Origin: Trichosphaerium sp. ATCC 40318
Taxonomy: Eukaryota; Discosea; Flabellinia; Trichosidae
Assembly (NCBI GenBank): GCA_038496445.1
Contig: JALMLS010000385.1
Location: forward strand, 124,001-188,000
DNA: 64,000 nt
Direction: 5' to 3'
The notes beneath the pieces were generated by a model that ran no database searches, was not told the origin of the DNA, and saw only the letters and a list, made by a program, of their open reading frames with translations. Positions 10,970 to 22,141 of this stretch are shown one piece after another. The stretch's first letter is position 1; each line of letters starts with the position of its first letter. A program made the translations under genes and the position numbers.

Positions 10970-13900
10970 ATGAATGAGATAAAATGCAAAGCTTGCACGC
11001 GCGTAATGGACTTAAAAATTGAATTTAAGCCAAAAGCCGTTTCCAGCTTAATTTTCAAATTTATTGACAAAATGGTTGGATTAAAGCGCCTGGGCGTGCC
11101 CTTGACAATACTATTCACTTTGCTAGCGCAATTAAACGTTCTCCAGTTGTTATTATTCGTAATGCCAGCTGAGGGCGCTATGGTTTTTGATGTATACAGA
11201 ATGTTACAATACGATAAAGGGTCCGATCAATTTGGCCCTCAACGCGTCACAACAAATCTACTGGCAACAACATTGCAAGCATCATCAACGGGCTCTCTCC
11301 GCAGAAAGATAGTGGTAGCACCAATAGCGAACTTTACGCGTGATATCGCCGAGGACGTACGTTTCCATTGATACCTCTGCGTTGCAGCGTACACCGCAAC
11401 AAAATGACGCTCAGAAAAAATTTGAGAATACAAAACCCTCAAAACCTGTTGTTGATCACCAAAATCGCGCTGATATGCTTACGAGCAATCGTTTTGTTTA
11501 TTTATGCGTGACTCACTACTTTTTGAGACAGTCAGCGTGTTTCATTTAAAAAGAGCCTAATAATGTACCTAGATATTAGATACAAGGGAAGCAGATGGTC
11601 TATTAATTCTCCTGCCAAAGTCAAAACCTATCAACGAGGTAAGCAACGTGTTTCGCTCAAAACAACGCAAAACCATCATTTAATGTTACATCGCTCAATA
11701 TTATGTATTTTCCTAAAACCCAATGTAGTTTGACGCTCAATGGCAGCCAGTAGAGCAATACCTCCTTGAACAAAAGATTGTAGTACCTGTATTCTTCGCA
11801 TGGTATGATAGAATGTTATGAAAACGCAGTTGAACCCAAAAAAACCAGTTTTAGAATTTTTTTTTTGTTGATTTTCTGATTTGCAGATTTTCGCTTTTAT
11901 TGATTTATTGTGCAAAGGGAGAGTGCTTCAGATAACTTATATGAGAAGCTCATTACGAAAGAAAAGAGTGCTATTGATACAGATGATTATCGTCTTGTTG
12001 TATCTGCAGCAAACGCTAAACCTATTAAAAAGTTTACTATGAAAAATATTCAGGTACCCAATACACATTTTTATTTTTTTGGGTGCTGTGGTGCTTTTTT
12101 GATCAAAATGTTTTCCCACAGTATGACCTAGTCATTTGTCTATTAATTACAGACCCTGTTTGCGGATTAGCATTCCGCAGAATGGCGTATTTAATTTCTG
12201 TTATTGGATATTTTTTTAAAGTGTCATTACTTGTTTCTTGCTTACTTATTTATACCTGAAGGGTTGGCTTCCTGCATCACGAGCAAAAGCTAATACACCT
12301 ACTATAGCGATTGTTGCATCATACGATACTTTTGGTATTGCACCAGTACGAGATCTTTGTCTTTTTCAATCTCCAACTAAAAGAGACTGTCGTTGTTTTT
12401 GAACGTGAATTAACTGAATCCCAAGGATATGGCAAGTGGCGCCGACGATAACGCGAGCGGTGTTATAGCATTACTTGAATTATCAAGGTTGTTTGGACAA
12501 TTATATAGACAGTCAAGAACACATGGCAAATATCCTTTTCAACTTGTTGTTTTTTTTGCTTTCAGTAGTTTTCTCATAGTTAAACCACTTAACTCTTTGT
12601 TAAATACAATTTGCTCTTCCTTTTAACTACTGGAGACAAAATTAACTATATGGGATCTCGTAACTGGCTTGCTGGCGCTGATTCACAACTTCTAAAGAGC
12701 ATAGAGCTTGTACTCTGTCTTGACTCCATTGGCACTTCTGAAGGTCTAAAATTGCACGTTTCTAGACCAAACAAGGAAGCCAGCCCTCAAAGTGTATTAT
12801 ACGAGGTATGTAAATTGTATTCTATGTAGTACAAGCTAGCTTGTTCACGATAGCTATTTTCTTTCGTTTTTTTTAGATGCGTCACAGTTTTTCTTGTTTT
12901 TTTCGCTGAACACAGTCTCGAGAGAACAGACGTTTATTATTATTGTTTTCTGATTTCGAAATTTATGTTCTTTGTTTTGTTCGCATATTTTGTATCTTAT
13001 TTTAATTATTAGACGTTTGCATCTACTGCAAAGGAGATGAATATTCCTTTTGAGTTGTCTCATAAAAAAATTAAAGTAAGACAAGCTTCTCTTGGTTTTC
13101 AGCATGAGGCTTTCGCTCTTAAGCGTAAGTTCGCTGTAACACTATCACAAAAATCAGCTCCAGGAGTTGAAAGGAGTACAAACTTTTTTGACACGAGGTA
13201 CAAACGAAACACGTGAACTCCAATAAGAAAATTTTTTTGTGTTTTTTTCTTCGTGTTAACTGGCTCTGTAGGGATCGTGTTGATATGAAGGTATTATCAC
13301 GTAATATTAAGTTTATTGGTGAGACTTTAAGCAAAGTTATATACTCAGTAAAGAGAGATAGCGATTTTTCTGTATTTGAAGTACGCTTGGCCTTTTTTCT
13401 TCATTTTTTATTCTTTTTTGAGTGCTTTTGCCCTCTTTTGCTCACTGGTTTTAAGGGTTATTATGGACTCAATGAGGCCTTTATGTCTTCTTGGTTAGAT
13501 GTTTTAACTAAAAATACACGTATGGTACCATTCTATGATAGCGACAAACTAGCCGGTGGTCTTGAACAAGTATGTAGTAAAGTTCTTAAATTAATTTTGA
13601 AAAGTGCTTTTTGACACTATACTGATGCTCGAGTTTTTTCTAAAATTTTGTTGTAGGTACTTGAGAGTGTTGTTGTTGCTGTTAGTAATACTTCATTCTC
13701 ATTGAATGACGAGAAGACGTTTTATGATAAGACAACTCTCGAAATGTCAGTTTTTAGAAGCAAGTCTATTCTTTTTGATATTGCCTTTACACTATTGACT
13801 GTCACATATCTTATTGCCCTATTTTATGTTCTCAAGGTATGTTATATGATATTTAAATATCATATTCTAGTGTTATCAAACCATTACAGCTCAACTGAGT

Positions 13901-14087
13901 GTTGCAATCAATGGATTGATTCTTTTTTTTGTTTTTGTTTCCTTGGTTGTTTGTTTTGGCGTCCATTTGGTTCTTTTTATACTTATAATCATTATAGGGT
14001 ACAAAACACACAATGAAACAAATCAAAAGCCTTTTTTCGTCCTCTCCAGAAGGCAGTTTTTCTCCACGAAGCAAAAAAGAAAGATAA
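10970..14087 (+). CDS. NCLN: Nicalin (ER membrane M28-like peptidase-fold protein)
   Basis: Nicalin is an ER membrane protein of the NOMO-nicalin-TMEM147 complex, which works with the multipass translocon. It has a dead aminopeptidase fold. The first exon (10970-11354) has a hydrophobic segment (VPLTILFTLLAQLNVLQLLLFV) followed by the typical MVFDVYRMLQYDKG. Later exons give READGLLILLP, KIVVPVFFAWYD, ANTPTIAIVASYDTFGIAP, SGADDNASGVIALLELSRLF, DKINYMGSRNWL, LVLCLDSIG, and a C-terminal transmembrane segment (FDIAFTLLTVTYLIALFYVL). The tail GTKHTMKQIKSLF ends at TAA 14087. About ten introns, mostly 45-100 nt, with one of about 160 nt before the last exon. The junctions around 12050-12260 are not fully resolved. 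The order of all conserved blocks matches the family. Confidence 0.9.
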
Positions 14088-14179
14088 AAAAAAACATGGA
14101 AAGTTTATCTACAAAATAAAAATTGAATAATAACAATACGTTTTTGTAACAACAACTTTATATTTTCTTTCAAAGAAAA

Positions 14180-14450
14180 GCAGTACTAGAACGTGTATCC
14201 AAGTCATCAAGTTCAGCGTTTCCTTGAATTGACATTAGGTATTGCCATGCTAGCAGTGATGTACCTTAAAAATACAAGGTCTTCTGTATCTCAACAGTGG
14301 GAAAATGATGCGTCGAAAATTGTAAGCGATGATGAAAGAATGCTTTTCTATTTTTGTACAGTTCGAACCGATATTGGTGATTTTCAATTACCTGTTACCG
14401 CCTTTAATAGTAATACTTGGTCATAGGTACATATTGATGCTAGATGCAAC
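14180..14450 (-). pseudogene. Relic of the C-type lectin receptor gene
   Basis: About 130-150 bases (14187-14330) are clearly similar to 20676-20800, an exon of the lectin receptor gene in the same orientation. Shared runs include TCAGCGTTTCCTTGAATTGA and TTCTGTATCTCAACAGT. The reading frame seen in the parent (STLLSRQTLISIQGNAELD type) is broken here, and no complete gene surrounds it. It is a decayed partial duplicate about 6.5 kb from the intact gene. Confidence 0.65.
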
Positions 14451-14572
14451 GTATAAAACGTGTTTTATGAAACAACAAAAGTGCAGTTCGAAGTCAATAT
14501 CAGTCTGCTCCACTCAACTTGTTTAGTAACTGTCTTTAACAATACAGCCACAATACGTAATAATCACCATTT

Positions 14573-15358
14573 ATGAGCATAATGAAGCAGGTAACAAGCA
14601 ATGAAGAGAAATTAAGTGTAAAATGCGAGCCTTGCCATCTATTCCTCCTTCCAGTCGAGATTCAGCTTGATATTATCGATTTGGACTCATCAATCTATTT
14701 AAAATGGCCTATTCTTTCTAAACAGATGGCTATGACGACAAGGTTTGATAGTGAGATGAATAAGCATGGAAAATGGCAAAGGCGAGGAGGAAACAAAGTT
14801 GTTTCTGAGGAGCGTTGGAACCATGGTTTACAGCATGGAGAGAGTAAAGCTTGGTTTGAAAATGGCCAATTAAAGGTACAATGTAATTACATTGATGGTA
14901 AGCGAGAAGGAGAGTACAGGTACTGGTATAAAAGTGGTCAATTATGGCAACAAATCTTTTATGTCAATGGTATACGTGAAGGAGTGTACAAGAGTTGGTA
15001 CAGAGATGGACAATTGTGGATACAATATAATGTTGTTAATGGTAAACAAGAAGGAGAGTACAAACGTTGGCGTGAAAATGGACGCTTGTGGGTGCAATAC
15101 AGTTTTGTCAATAATAAACGAGAAGGTCAGTATAATTGCTGGTGTGATAATGGCGTATTGGAGGAGCAGTGTAGGTTTATCAATGACAAACGGGAAGGAG
15201 AGAGTAAACAATGGTATGATAATGGTCAATTGAAGTCAGAATGTAATTACATCAATGGTAAGCGAGAAGGAGAGTATCAGAGTTGGTATCGTGATGGCCA
15301 AGTACAGGAATATTGTAATTTTGTCAATGACAGACGAGAGAAGCCTGTAGATGTTTAA
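14573..15358 (+). CDS. F-box-like protein with YwqK/MORN-variant repeats
   Basis: Intronless, 261 residues. Residues 25-60 (LLPVEIQLDIIDLDSSIYLKWPILSKQ) look like a divergent F-box. From residue 65 onward there are about eight tandem repeats of 23 residues, such as NGKREGEYRYWYKSGQLW. This GxxxGxxxxWYxxGQLxxxxxYxN pattern is the MORN-variant repeat of the bacterial YwqK family. Two intact paralogs (29544-30665 and 54165-54908, both minus) share the N-terminal block and the LSK..A..T.FD motif. The likely role is a substrate-binding repeat scaffold on an F-box adaptor. The repeat family is clear; the F-box assignment is moderate. Confidence 0.8.
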   Translation: MSIMKQVTSNEEKLSVKCEPCHLFLLPVEIQLDIIDLDSSIYLKWPILSKQMAMTTRFDSEMNKHGKWQRRGGNKVVSEERWNHGLQHGESKAWFENGQLKVQCNYIDGKREGEYRYWYKSGQLWQQIFYVNGIREGVYKSWYRDGQLWIQYNVVNGKQEGEYKRWRENGRLWVQYSFVNNKREGQYNCWCDNGVLEEQCRFINDKREGESKQWYDNGQLKSECNYINGKREGEYQSWYRDGQVQEYCNFVNDRREKPVDV

Positions 15359-16168
15359 TGAACGAGTTGATTTGTTGCACAGCTTGATACCAAACATTAT
15401 TTGTAATTATTGCTGATAGTAGTATTACTTGGATACTTTGTGTGACTGAGGTACTGTGATAAAAGGTGTTAATACATAAATACAAGGTTGAATATTGTTT
15501 ATTTAAACAATGTTACATGATAAATTACTTCGTAGGTAGCATTATTTTGAAGTGAAGTCAAACACTTAAATCAATTTTTTGTCAATGGAGATAGTTAGGA
15601 TTTGTAAGCATGTACATTCGTAGTATTACATCACCCCTTAAAGTTTATGTAAATTCTTGTGGTGTACTATTTATAAGCTCGGCGTTATTATCATCCCTAC
15701 TATTGTCTTTCATTGAAGAAATCACGTGGCACTTTATTGTTTACGTTTCAGATTTTGACTTTGATTCAAAAAATCACATATTGCACGGCATTGCGGGAAT
15801 TTTGTAACAATTTTTAGCAAAATTCTGAACCCTTTTTCAGACTCTATGTCCCTTTTGTAGAGCAACAAAAAAAGTGCTGTTGTACCTTTTCGTTAGAAAC
15901 AGCAAACTCATAAAATTTTGCAATTTTTGAAATTATCAGTTCTCCATAACATCTATGGATTTGAAGAATCTGGGAGTCTAGTGTATAGAATACCTATTCT
16001 GACAAAGTGCTCTAAAATTGTGTATTTATTTGGCTTTGTAGGTATTCATTAAATGAACATTCTCAACTTGGCGCACTCTTCAACGTTTTGAAAAATTCAG
16101 TGAAAATAGTTTATTGTTGACAGCTCATTATTAACAATCTACTCAACAATCCAAACACAACTATCCGA
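15359..16168. other. Intergenic, no gene seen
   Basis: AT-rich spacer with one CACGTG near 15722. A 65-codon open frame at 15610 has no exon features and is taken as chance. The last 100 bases are the presumed promoter of the next F-box/LRR gene. Confidence 0.5.
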
Positions 16169-17164
16169 ATGAATACACAACAAACTACCAACCTTCTAGA
16201 GCTACCTACAGAACTCCTAGCAGCAATATTGCTAAACGTATCAAAAGAGCGTTTCACAACAGTTCAGACGTGTAAGCGTCTCGCTAGCATTGTTCATGAC
16301 GTTATCGGATACACAAGTATACGAATACACATAAGAGACTGCCAACGCGTTAGCGGTTACAGCGGTGTTCTCTTGCATACTGTAATAAACGTTAAAAATA
16401 GGCTAGACGTTAATAAAACCACATTGGAGATGAGAAGAAAAGATGCAGCTGAAATGATTCCTTACCTAGCTGGCTCAAAAGTTGTCAACCTCAAGCAATC
16501 AGATATCTCAGATGAAGATATCAAAGAGTTTAATGGCGTTCATACTTTGAATGTAGATCATACATCCATTGAAGGGACATATCTTCACTTGTTCAAAGGA
16601 TTTAGTAGTAGCTGGAGTTTTCTCGTTGATAAGAATCTTTCAGGGCTTGCTGGTGTTCATACAATTAATCTTCAATGTGCCAGGAATATTACAGATGAAG
16701 GCATAAAGTGTTTAGCAGGTGTTCATAGCATTGACCTATCAGGAACACGTGTCACAGATGAAGGAATAAAAGCTCTCGCAGGTGTACACAAGATTTATCT
16801 GACTTGTACAAAGGTCACAGATAGTGGTGTCAAGGCATTAGCGGGTGTTCATACGATTGACTTAGTTGGCACTAAGATAACTGATGAAGGTGTAAAGGCA
16901 TTAAGTGGAGTATATGATATAAGACTATGCTTCTGTACAAATGTGACAAACGAAGGTATTCAGGCACTTGATGATAACTTGAAGGTTATCGGACTTGGGC
17001 AATTGGGTGTAACCGAAGATGTAAAAGATACACTGCGAGAACGAGGAGTGTTTATACATGAACAAGAATACTATGAAGACGACTACCACGAAGGGTCTAC
17101 CTACTTTCACCGTGGTATGGTAACACCTAACCCCATAGGTTTAATGACACGTGATGATTTGTAG
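16169..17164 (+). CDS. F-box / leucine-rich repeat protein
   Basis: Intronless, 331 residues. The F-box is at residues 9-50 (LLELPTELLAAILLNVSK, TCKRLASIVHDVIGY). A spacer of about 45 residues and then about eight LRRs follow, for example RVTDEGIKALAGVHKIYL and KITDEGVKALSGVYDI. An aspartate/glutamate-rich tail (EQEYYEDDYHEGS) ends the protein. Compared with the gene at 4685-6486 the repeats are fewer and more diverged, so this is an older member. Function is probably SCF substrate recognition, inferred from family architecture. AATAAA occurs within ten bases of the stop. Confidence 0.85.
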   Translation: MNTQQTTNLLELPTELLAAILLNVSKERFTTVQTCKRLASIVHDVIGYTSIRIHIRDCQRVSGYSGVLLHTVINVKNRLDVNKTTLEMRRKDAAEMIPYLAGSKVVNLKQSDISDEDIKEFNGVHTLNVDHTSIEGTYLHLFKGFSSSWSFLVDKNLSGLAGVHTINLQCARNITDEGIKCLAGVHSIDLSGTRVTDEGIKALAGVHKIYLTCTKVTDSGVKALAGVHTIDLVGTKITDEGVKALSGVYDIRLCFCTNVTNEGIQALDDNLKVIGLGQLGVTEDVKDTLRERGVFIHEQEYYEDDYHEGSTYFHRGMVTPNPIGLMTRDDL

Positions 17165-17515
17165 TACAATAAAAAAAAAAAAGCTGCTAACAATATTGTG
17201 TTAACATCGTTTATTTTTTACAATATCTCTATTTTACTGCTTGTTTTGTTGCTTTTGATACTATTGTTAGGGTTTTAGGATGGCTATGGTACATTTTAAG
17301 GATAGACAAGTTTTAATCTTTCGGTTTCGAGTTCCATGTGATGTTCTAGTCGAGAACGATTGGAATTGCATTACACGTGTTTCTCTGAAATGTAGTCGTT
17401 TAGTATTTTGTCTCTTGGTTACTACGTACTGCTTTTATTTTTGGCAACATTCTACGGCGAGCGTTGATGAACCAGTTATTTATTTGAGCATGAGACATAC
17501 CGGTCTAGAGCGATG
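17165..17515. other. Convergent intergenic spacer
   Basis: Lies between the 3' ends of the plus-strand F-box/LRR gene and the minus-strand basic protein. No exon features are seen; one CACGTG lies near 17374. Confidence 0.5.
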
Positions 17516-18161
17516 TTAGAAATACCCAAAACTTAACCAAAAAACCCAGTACCTTCTCGCACAGAGATGCCTTTTGTTCTTCATCAGGGTATGGGTGATC
17601 AACGTGATTTTCAATCCACTATCATTGTAAGTAAGTACATTTTGTATTTGGGGTGTTAGGGGACGTACGATGACAAGGGTGGATCGTACAGATCTGGAGA
17701 AATTTACTCTTTTTCTTTTTTTATTCGAAGGTAAAAGAGAAATCCTTCTTTTCTTTTGAACTGGTTCAACAATGTCATACCCACCCCAATGAATATCTGG
17801 GTGTCCATGACTATAGTCATGCGTATAAGAGAACCTTAGAAATGCACAGTATTGATCAACAAAGTCATCAGCGTTTCTAAAAAGCTCTTCTTGTTGATGA
17901 ACACCTTCTTGTACACAAAGAGATGCGTCCTCAGCAAAAGAAGCTTGTACAACAGGACAAGAGGTTACAAAACGCTCGAATTCCTACATTGGTTAAGAAC
18001 ACGTGATAGTAGAATGGCGTAAGGGTACATACGTTACGGCTTTGTCTACGGCGCTTTTTAGAAGTTTTTGAAGTAAACGACACTCCAGTTGTTGAACTCG
18101 TATGAATAGAAGTATAAAGTTTACGAGCTACTTCATCAGATGTATTAGCTGTTGTTGCCAT
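17516..18161 (-). CDS. Small basic, probably nuclear protein of unknown family
   Basis: Two exons (18033-18161 and 17516-17983) join in phase across a 49-nt intron (GTATGT...AATGTAG) that contains CACGTG. The product is 198 residues. The N-terminus MATTANTSDEVARKLYTSI is followed by a basic stretch KTSKKRRRQSRN. The middle is acidic and aromatic (RNADDFVDQYCAFLRFSYTH, GHPDIHWGGYDIVEP). A second basic cluster, KKRRISLLPSNKKRKR, looks like a bipartite nuclear localisation signal. No known domain was recognised. The clean intron and sustained coding character support a real gene. Confidence 0.6.
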
Positions 18162-18997
18162 GGTTGTAATGAGAAATAATGGTTGTTTTAAGTTTCCTTT
18201 TTGGGTTTTTTTTAAACAGGCCAAAAACGGACTTTTAAATACCAAGTCGAGTTCTGTTCGCGTAGGCTTTTACGAAAATAACGGCGAATACGAATACAGC
18301 ATTTTGTAATAAAAACGGTTTTTGTCAACTGTTTCGTTTTATCTCGCTTTCTATACCTATGGCGCATCAAAGGACAAAGTTTTCACCTCATTCGAGTACA
18401 ATCGATACCATATGCCTAATTTAGCAAAACCTCAACTTTGGCGTTAGTAAGCGTTGTAAAGTATCCAAACTATTGCCTTTATTGCCCTGCCTGGCCCATT
18501 GAGAAGGAACATAACAACGTTTTAATTTCAGTACCAGAATAAAAAATACCGGAATGTTATCCCGGCCGGTGGTTTGTAAAAATGTTTGTTCCGGGGGCCA
18601 TCCGAACGGTAAAGAAAAACACAGTTGGAAGAAAAAATTGTAAGTTTTACTAATACGTTTGTACTGATACCGTTTAATTAGGATCATTCCTTTTTGGGAC
18701 TACTTTTTAATTATTTCTTTCGCCGCTGTAGTGAGTTTGTGCTATGTTTGATATACCCTATCGCTGGCGTGCAGCTTACTCAACAATTATTAAGCCCTTA
18801 CACCACAACTAAAACCACGACAAACGCTGTAGTAGGTTAAGTAGTTAACCCTACAGCAAAACACTTGTTTACACGTGTTCAACAAAGTCATGCTTGGCAC
18901 ATCCTCATTTTTATTTGTCAAAGAAATAGTATGGTACACAGTATCTACATCAGTATATCAGAAGATGACTTCACATCTCAAAGGTCAAACTGAGAGA
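18162..18997. other. Intergenic, no gene seen
   Basis: Contains a locally GC-richer patch (about 18555-18615, including CCCGGCCGG and CCGGGGGCC) unlike the AT-rich surroundings. An 88-codon minus-strand frame spans it but matches nothing and lacks exon support. One CACGTG lies near 18873. Confidence 0.45.
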
Positions 18998-19810
18998 CTA
19001 ATATCTCTTTATCTCTGATGCACCAGTTAATGCCAATACTTCCCTGTCATCTGTTATTTCTCCAATAGACATGCGAATAGTATGTACGCCTGAAAGAGAC
19101 TGTAATCCTGCAGCCGTAATTGTTTTGCAACATATCAAGCTAATAGTATGTACACCCACTAATGATGCCAACCCGTTATCTGTTACCTTTGTATCTGATA
19201 AATTAATGTCATATACGCCCGCCAGCGCTTTGATTCCCTCATCTGTTATCATCTTACAGGCACAAAGTACAATTGTATGTACACCTGCCAACGCCTTCAA
19301 ACCTTCATCTGTTACTCTTGTACCAGATAAATCAATCTTATGTACACCTGCCAACGCCTTGATGCCCTTATCTGTAATTGCTTTGCAGGCACACAATACA
19401 ATAGTGTGCACACCAGCCAACACTTCCAACTCTTCATCTATTACATCTGTGTATTCTAAGTTTATCTCATGTACACCTGCCAATGTATTGATACCATTGG
19501 TTGTAATTGATTGATATCGCAGGTCAATTGTATGTACACCTTTAAGTAAATTCAAGTGGTTATCATTTGTTGTAAACCCGTTTTTAAAAGATATACACGT
19601 GTTCTGGAGTAACGGACTACCAGAGAGGAGCTGAATGTCATTCTCGCTCGAAACACAGATTTTACCATATCCAACATGGTTGCGAACAATATCTCGCAAC
19701 AGGTGGCATGTTTGGGCTGAAGGGAGTGTAGATTGCAAATGTTTTACGATGTGAACTATTAGTTCAACTGGAAGTTTAACAAGGTTGAACAAGTCTTGAT
19801 TATCTGTCAT
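18998..19810 (-). CDS. F-box / leucine-rich repeat protein
   Basis: Intronless, 270 residues from the ATG at 19810 (MTDNQDLFNLVKLPVELIVH). The frame is open for another 16 codons upstream, but this start matches the spacing in the paralogs. F-box at residues 10-45 (KLPVELIVHIVKHLQS, AQTCHLLRDIVRNHVGYG). Then about seven LRRs such as RVTDEGLKALAGVHTI, several alternating with a cysteine-type repeat CKAITDKGIKALAGVH. The N-terminal half is most like the gene at 50734 (shared AQTCHL, SGSPLLQNT), so these two form a subgroup. Probably an SCF substrate receptor. Confidence 0.85.
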   Translation of the reverse strand: MTDNQDLFNLVKLPVELIVHIVKHLQSTLPSAQTCHLLRDIVRNHVGYGKICVSSENDIQLLSGSPLLQNTCISFKNGFTTNDNHLNLLKGVHTIDLRYQSITTNGINTLAGVHEINLEYTDVIDEELEVLAGVHTIVLCACKAITDKGIKALAGVHKIDLSGTRVTDEGLKALAGVHTIVLCACKMITDEGIKALAGVYDINLSDTKVTDNGLASLVGVHTISLICCKTITAAGLQSLSGVHTIRMSIGEITDDREVLALTGASEIKRY

Positions 19811-20320
19811 TACAATAATTAGTAGGTTTGTATTGTCGTTAGTTTTACAAGTCCACACTGTATATTTTTGTCGTAGTGCTTAACTCGTTGTTAATAGCAG
19901 TGTTGTATTGAAATTAGCATATTGTGTTGAGGCTAGCAAACTGTTATGTGAACAATATTCAGTTGCCTGTAAACTTTTCTCTTAACCGTTTTCCTTACTT
20001 TACGTATCCAAAGGGGAGTATAGAGTATATTTAAACTCGGTTTAAAACAGTGTAAAAATAAGAATTTGGTTAAGATCGGAAAGAAATTAAAAATACATTG
20101 AAGGACAAGCAGTTTGAAATTTGAAAGTTGTTTTTCTTTTTCTCACCACATGATCTTCCCTTCAGAACCAAGGCGGAAAAAGTAGGTGCTTCTCTACTCA
20201 TAAGGGTACTGTGTATTAAATACAATTCCGCTTGTAGCAGGCCAGCAGTTTGCTAAAAAAATGAGTATAAAAATCTATGTCACCGCGACCAGCTGTTGCT
20301 ATTGTTAAGTTTTCTTTATT
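19811..20320. other. Intergenic between divergent/tandem minus-strand genes
   Basis: Contains a TATA-like TATAGAGTATATTTAAA around 20019-20035, placed about 200 bases upstream of the F-box/LRR start on the minus strand. No exon is recognised. Confidence 0.4.
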
Positions 20321-22141
20321 TTACAGTATTATCATAGCAATTAAAGCTATTATTGGTAATATCCAAACACGCATAACCACATTTCCAGAGGAACTACAAC
20401 GATTGGAAAAAACATTCTTGAATGTAAATGCTGTTGCTTTTCTGAAAAACGCTTTTGATCTTTCAACACATTGCTCTGGTGGTACTACTACAATTGGTTC
20501 TATTTCATTACATGCCTTTTGTTGAGTTATTATTAGTTTAATCTCCTTAGGGCACCTGTAAGTCAAAACATCTAACTAACACAGCTGTACCTCATCTGTT
20601 TTAAAAGATATATCAAACGCTCCTTCAACACATCCTTGGACATCAATTACAGATGACTTTGATACATCTAGTACTGTGCCATCAAGCTCAGCGTTTCCTT
20701 GAATTGAAATTAGTGTTTGCCGTGATAGTAGTGATGTACCTGAAATATACAAGTTCTTCTGTATCTCAACAGTAGGAGTGTCGGCAACAAATGGTTCTAT
20801 AATAAATTGTAAGCTACTGATGATTGATAAGTTGTTTTCTATTTAGCACTAACCTGATGGTGTATTGTTAGTTTCAAACTCACAAACAAAGCGTGCTTTT
20901 GTATTACACAATACATCTGACCATCCATTAATACCCCTTTCAAGCTACGTAAGAAAACACAACTATTTGAATTGCATGACTTACATGCGAATACACCGTT
21001 CTTGTTCATATCTTTGAGGTTCAGTTTCGGCCCATGGGAACTCTCCAAATACAGAACCATATTCCCAAGGTTCTCCACTAACCTTTGAGTATACTGTAAG
21101 TGTTGCAAAGGCACAAAAAAAAAGTGTACCCAGCCAAACTCAAAATGAGTGCGAAACCCACTTGTCAATCCAATCCACACCCTGTTTCGTACAATAATAG
21201 TTCGCAAAAAATCTTGCTCTTCAGATGAAGTCAATGTAGCCACATACCCACCTTGTTTCATACATATACCTACGCAGTACAGTCAGTACAAACAATCCAG
21301 AAAATAGCCATAAAAAAAAGGCAATAAAGCGAAATTACATTTTCCAGTATTCTGAAAACAATAGATAATTATTTGTTGTACTACCTTGAGCAACGGTGAA
21401 ATGTACGCCATCCTTGAGGTAGGCATTATAACAATGGCCTATTAGCAATTAGCCAACACATATTGTTTAATTTTGTGTTTTTTCAGAAAACTGCCAAGAA
21501 CTTACCAGCAAACGAGTTTTGACATGTTATATTAGCGTCAGCAGTATTAATACAAGGTGTAGGTGAATTCAATGAGTTCTGTTGTATGCCAGATTCGCAT
21601 ACAAAGTGTTCAGCAAGCGAACAATTTTCTCTAATAAGCTTTAAAAAAGTTAGCCTAACTTCCAGTAAACTGACAACGGCGTACTCCTTCGGCGTATGCA
21701 ACACAATTTGTCACATTGTCAAGATCTACGAAATCGTCTGCTATTAGTATTTCCGAAATAGTTGTATTATCACTCCATAGAAGCCTAGAGTCATTCCTTC
21801 GAACCGACAACTGAAGACCCTAGTTTATATTGCGTCAGCATCAACCTAAACACAAAACTCTTCCGTAACTTTTTCTGAAAAAACAATAAACGTACGGGGA
21901 ACGTAGATATGAACGATGCCTCTATAATCGTATCAAAAACAAGCGGTTTTGTTCCTTACAAAATAAATTAGTTCGGAGTTGCACAACGAGTCTGTTTACC
22001 GTCAGCACAAGTGTTCTCTACGCCTTCTACGACGTTATGAAGATGGTACACATTATTTTGCCTTGTGCACGACGATGAAAGAACTAGCGGTATTATATAT
22101 AATACCAGTGCTATGAAGGTACGCAATAAATATACTGGCAT
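20321..22141 (-). CDS. C-type lectin domain receptor, type I membrane protein
   Basis: The start at 22141 (MPVYLLRTFIALVLYIIPLV) gives a clear signal peptide. A first lectin-like half is seen in VTNCVAYAEGVRRCQF and NCSLAEHFVCE. A second, complete C-type lectin domain follows: GHCYNAYLKDGVHFTVAQG, MKQGGYVATLTSSEEQDFL, VWIGLTSGF, and NGWSDVLCNTKARFVCEF with the family cysteines. After a stalk (IQKNLYISGTSLLSRQTL, IQGNAELDGTVLDVSKS) the last exon ends with a hydrophobic segment VWILPIIALIAMIIL and TAA, so the protein is membrane-anchored. About eight short introns; the junction before the last exon (about 20555-20600) is not settled. Typical lectin calcium motifs EPN/QPD were not seen, so sugar binding is uncertain. 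A relic copy lies at 14.2 kb. Confidence 0.82.

Noticed and set aside
18421-18687. 88-codon minus-strand frame over a GC-richer patch
   Set aside because: No family, no splice context, not supported by any paralog; kept as an unexplained composition change only.
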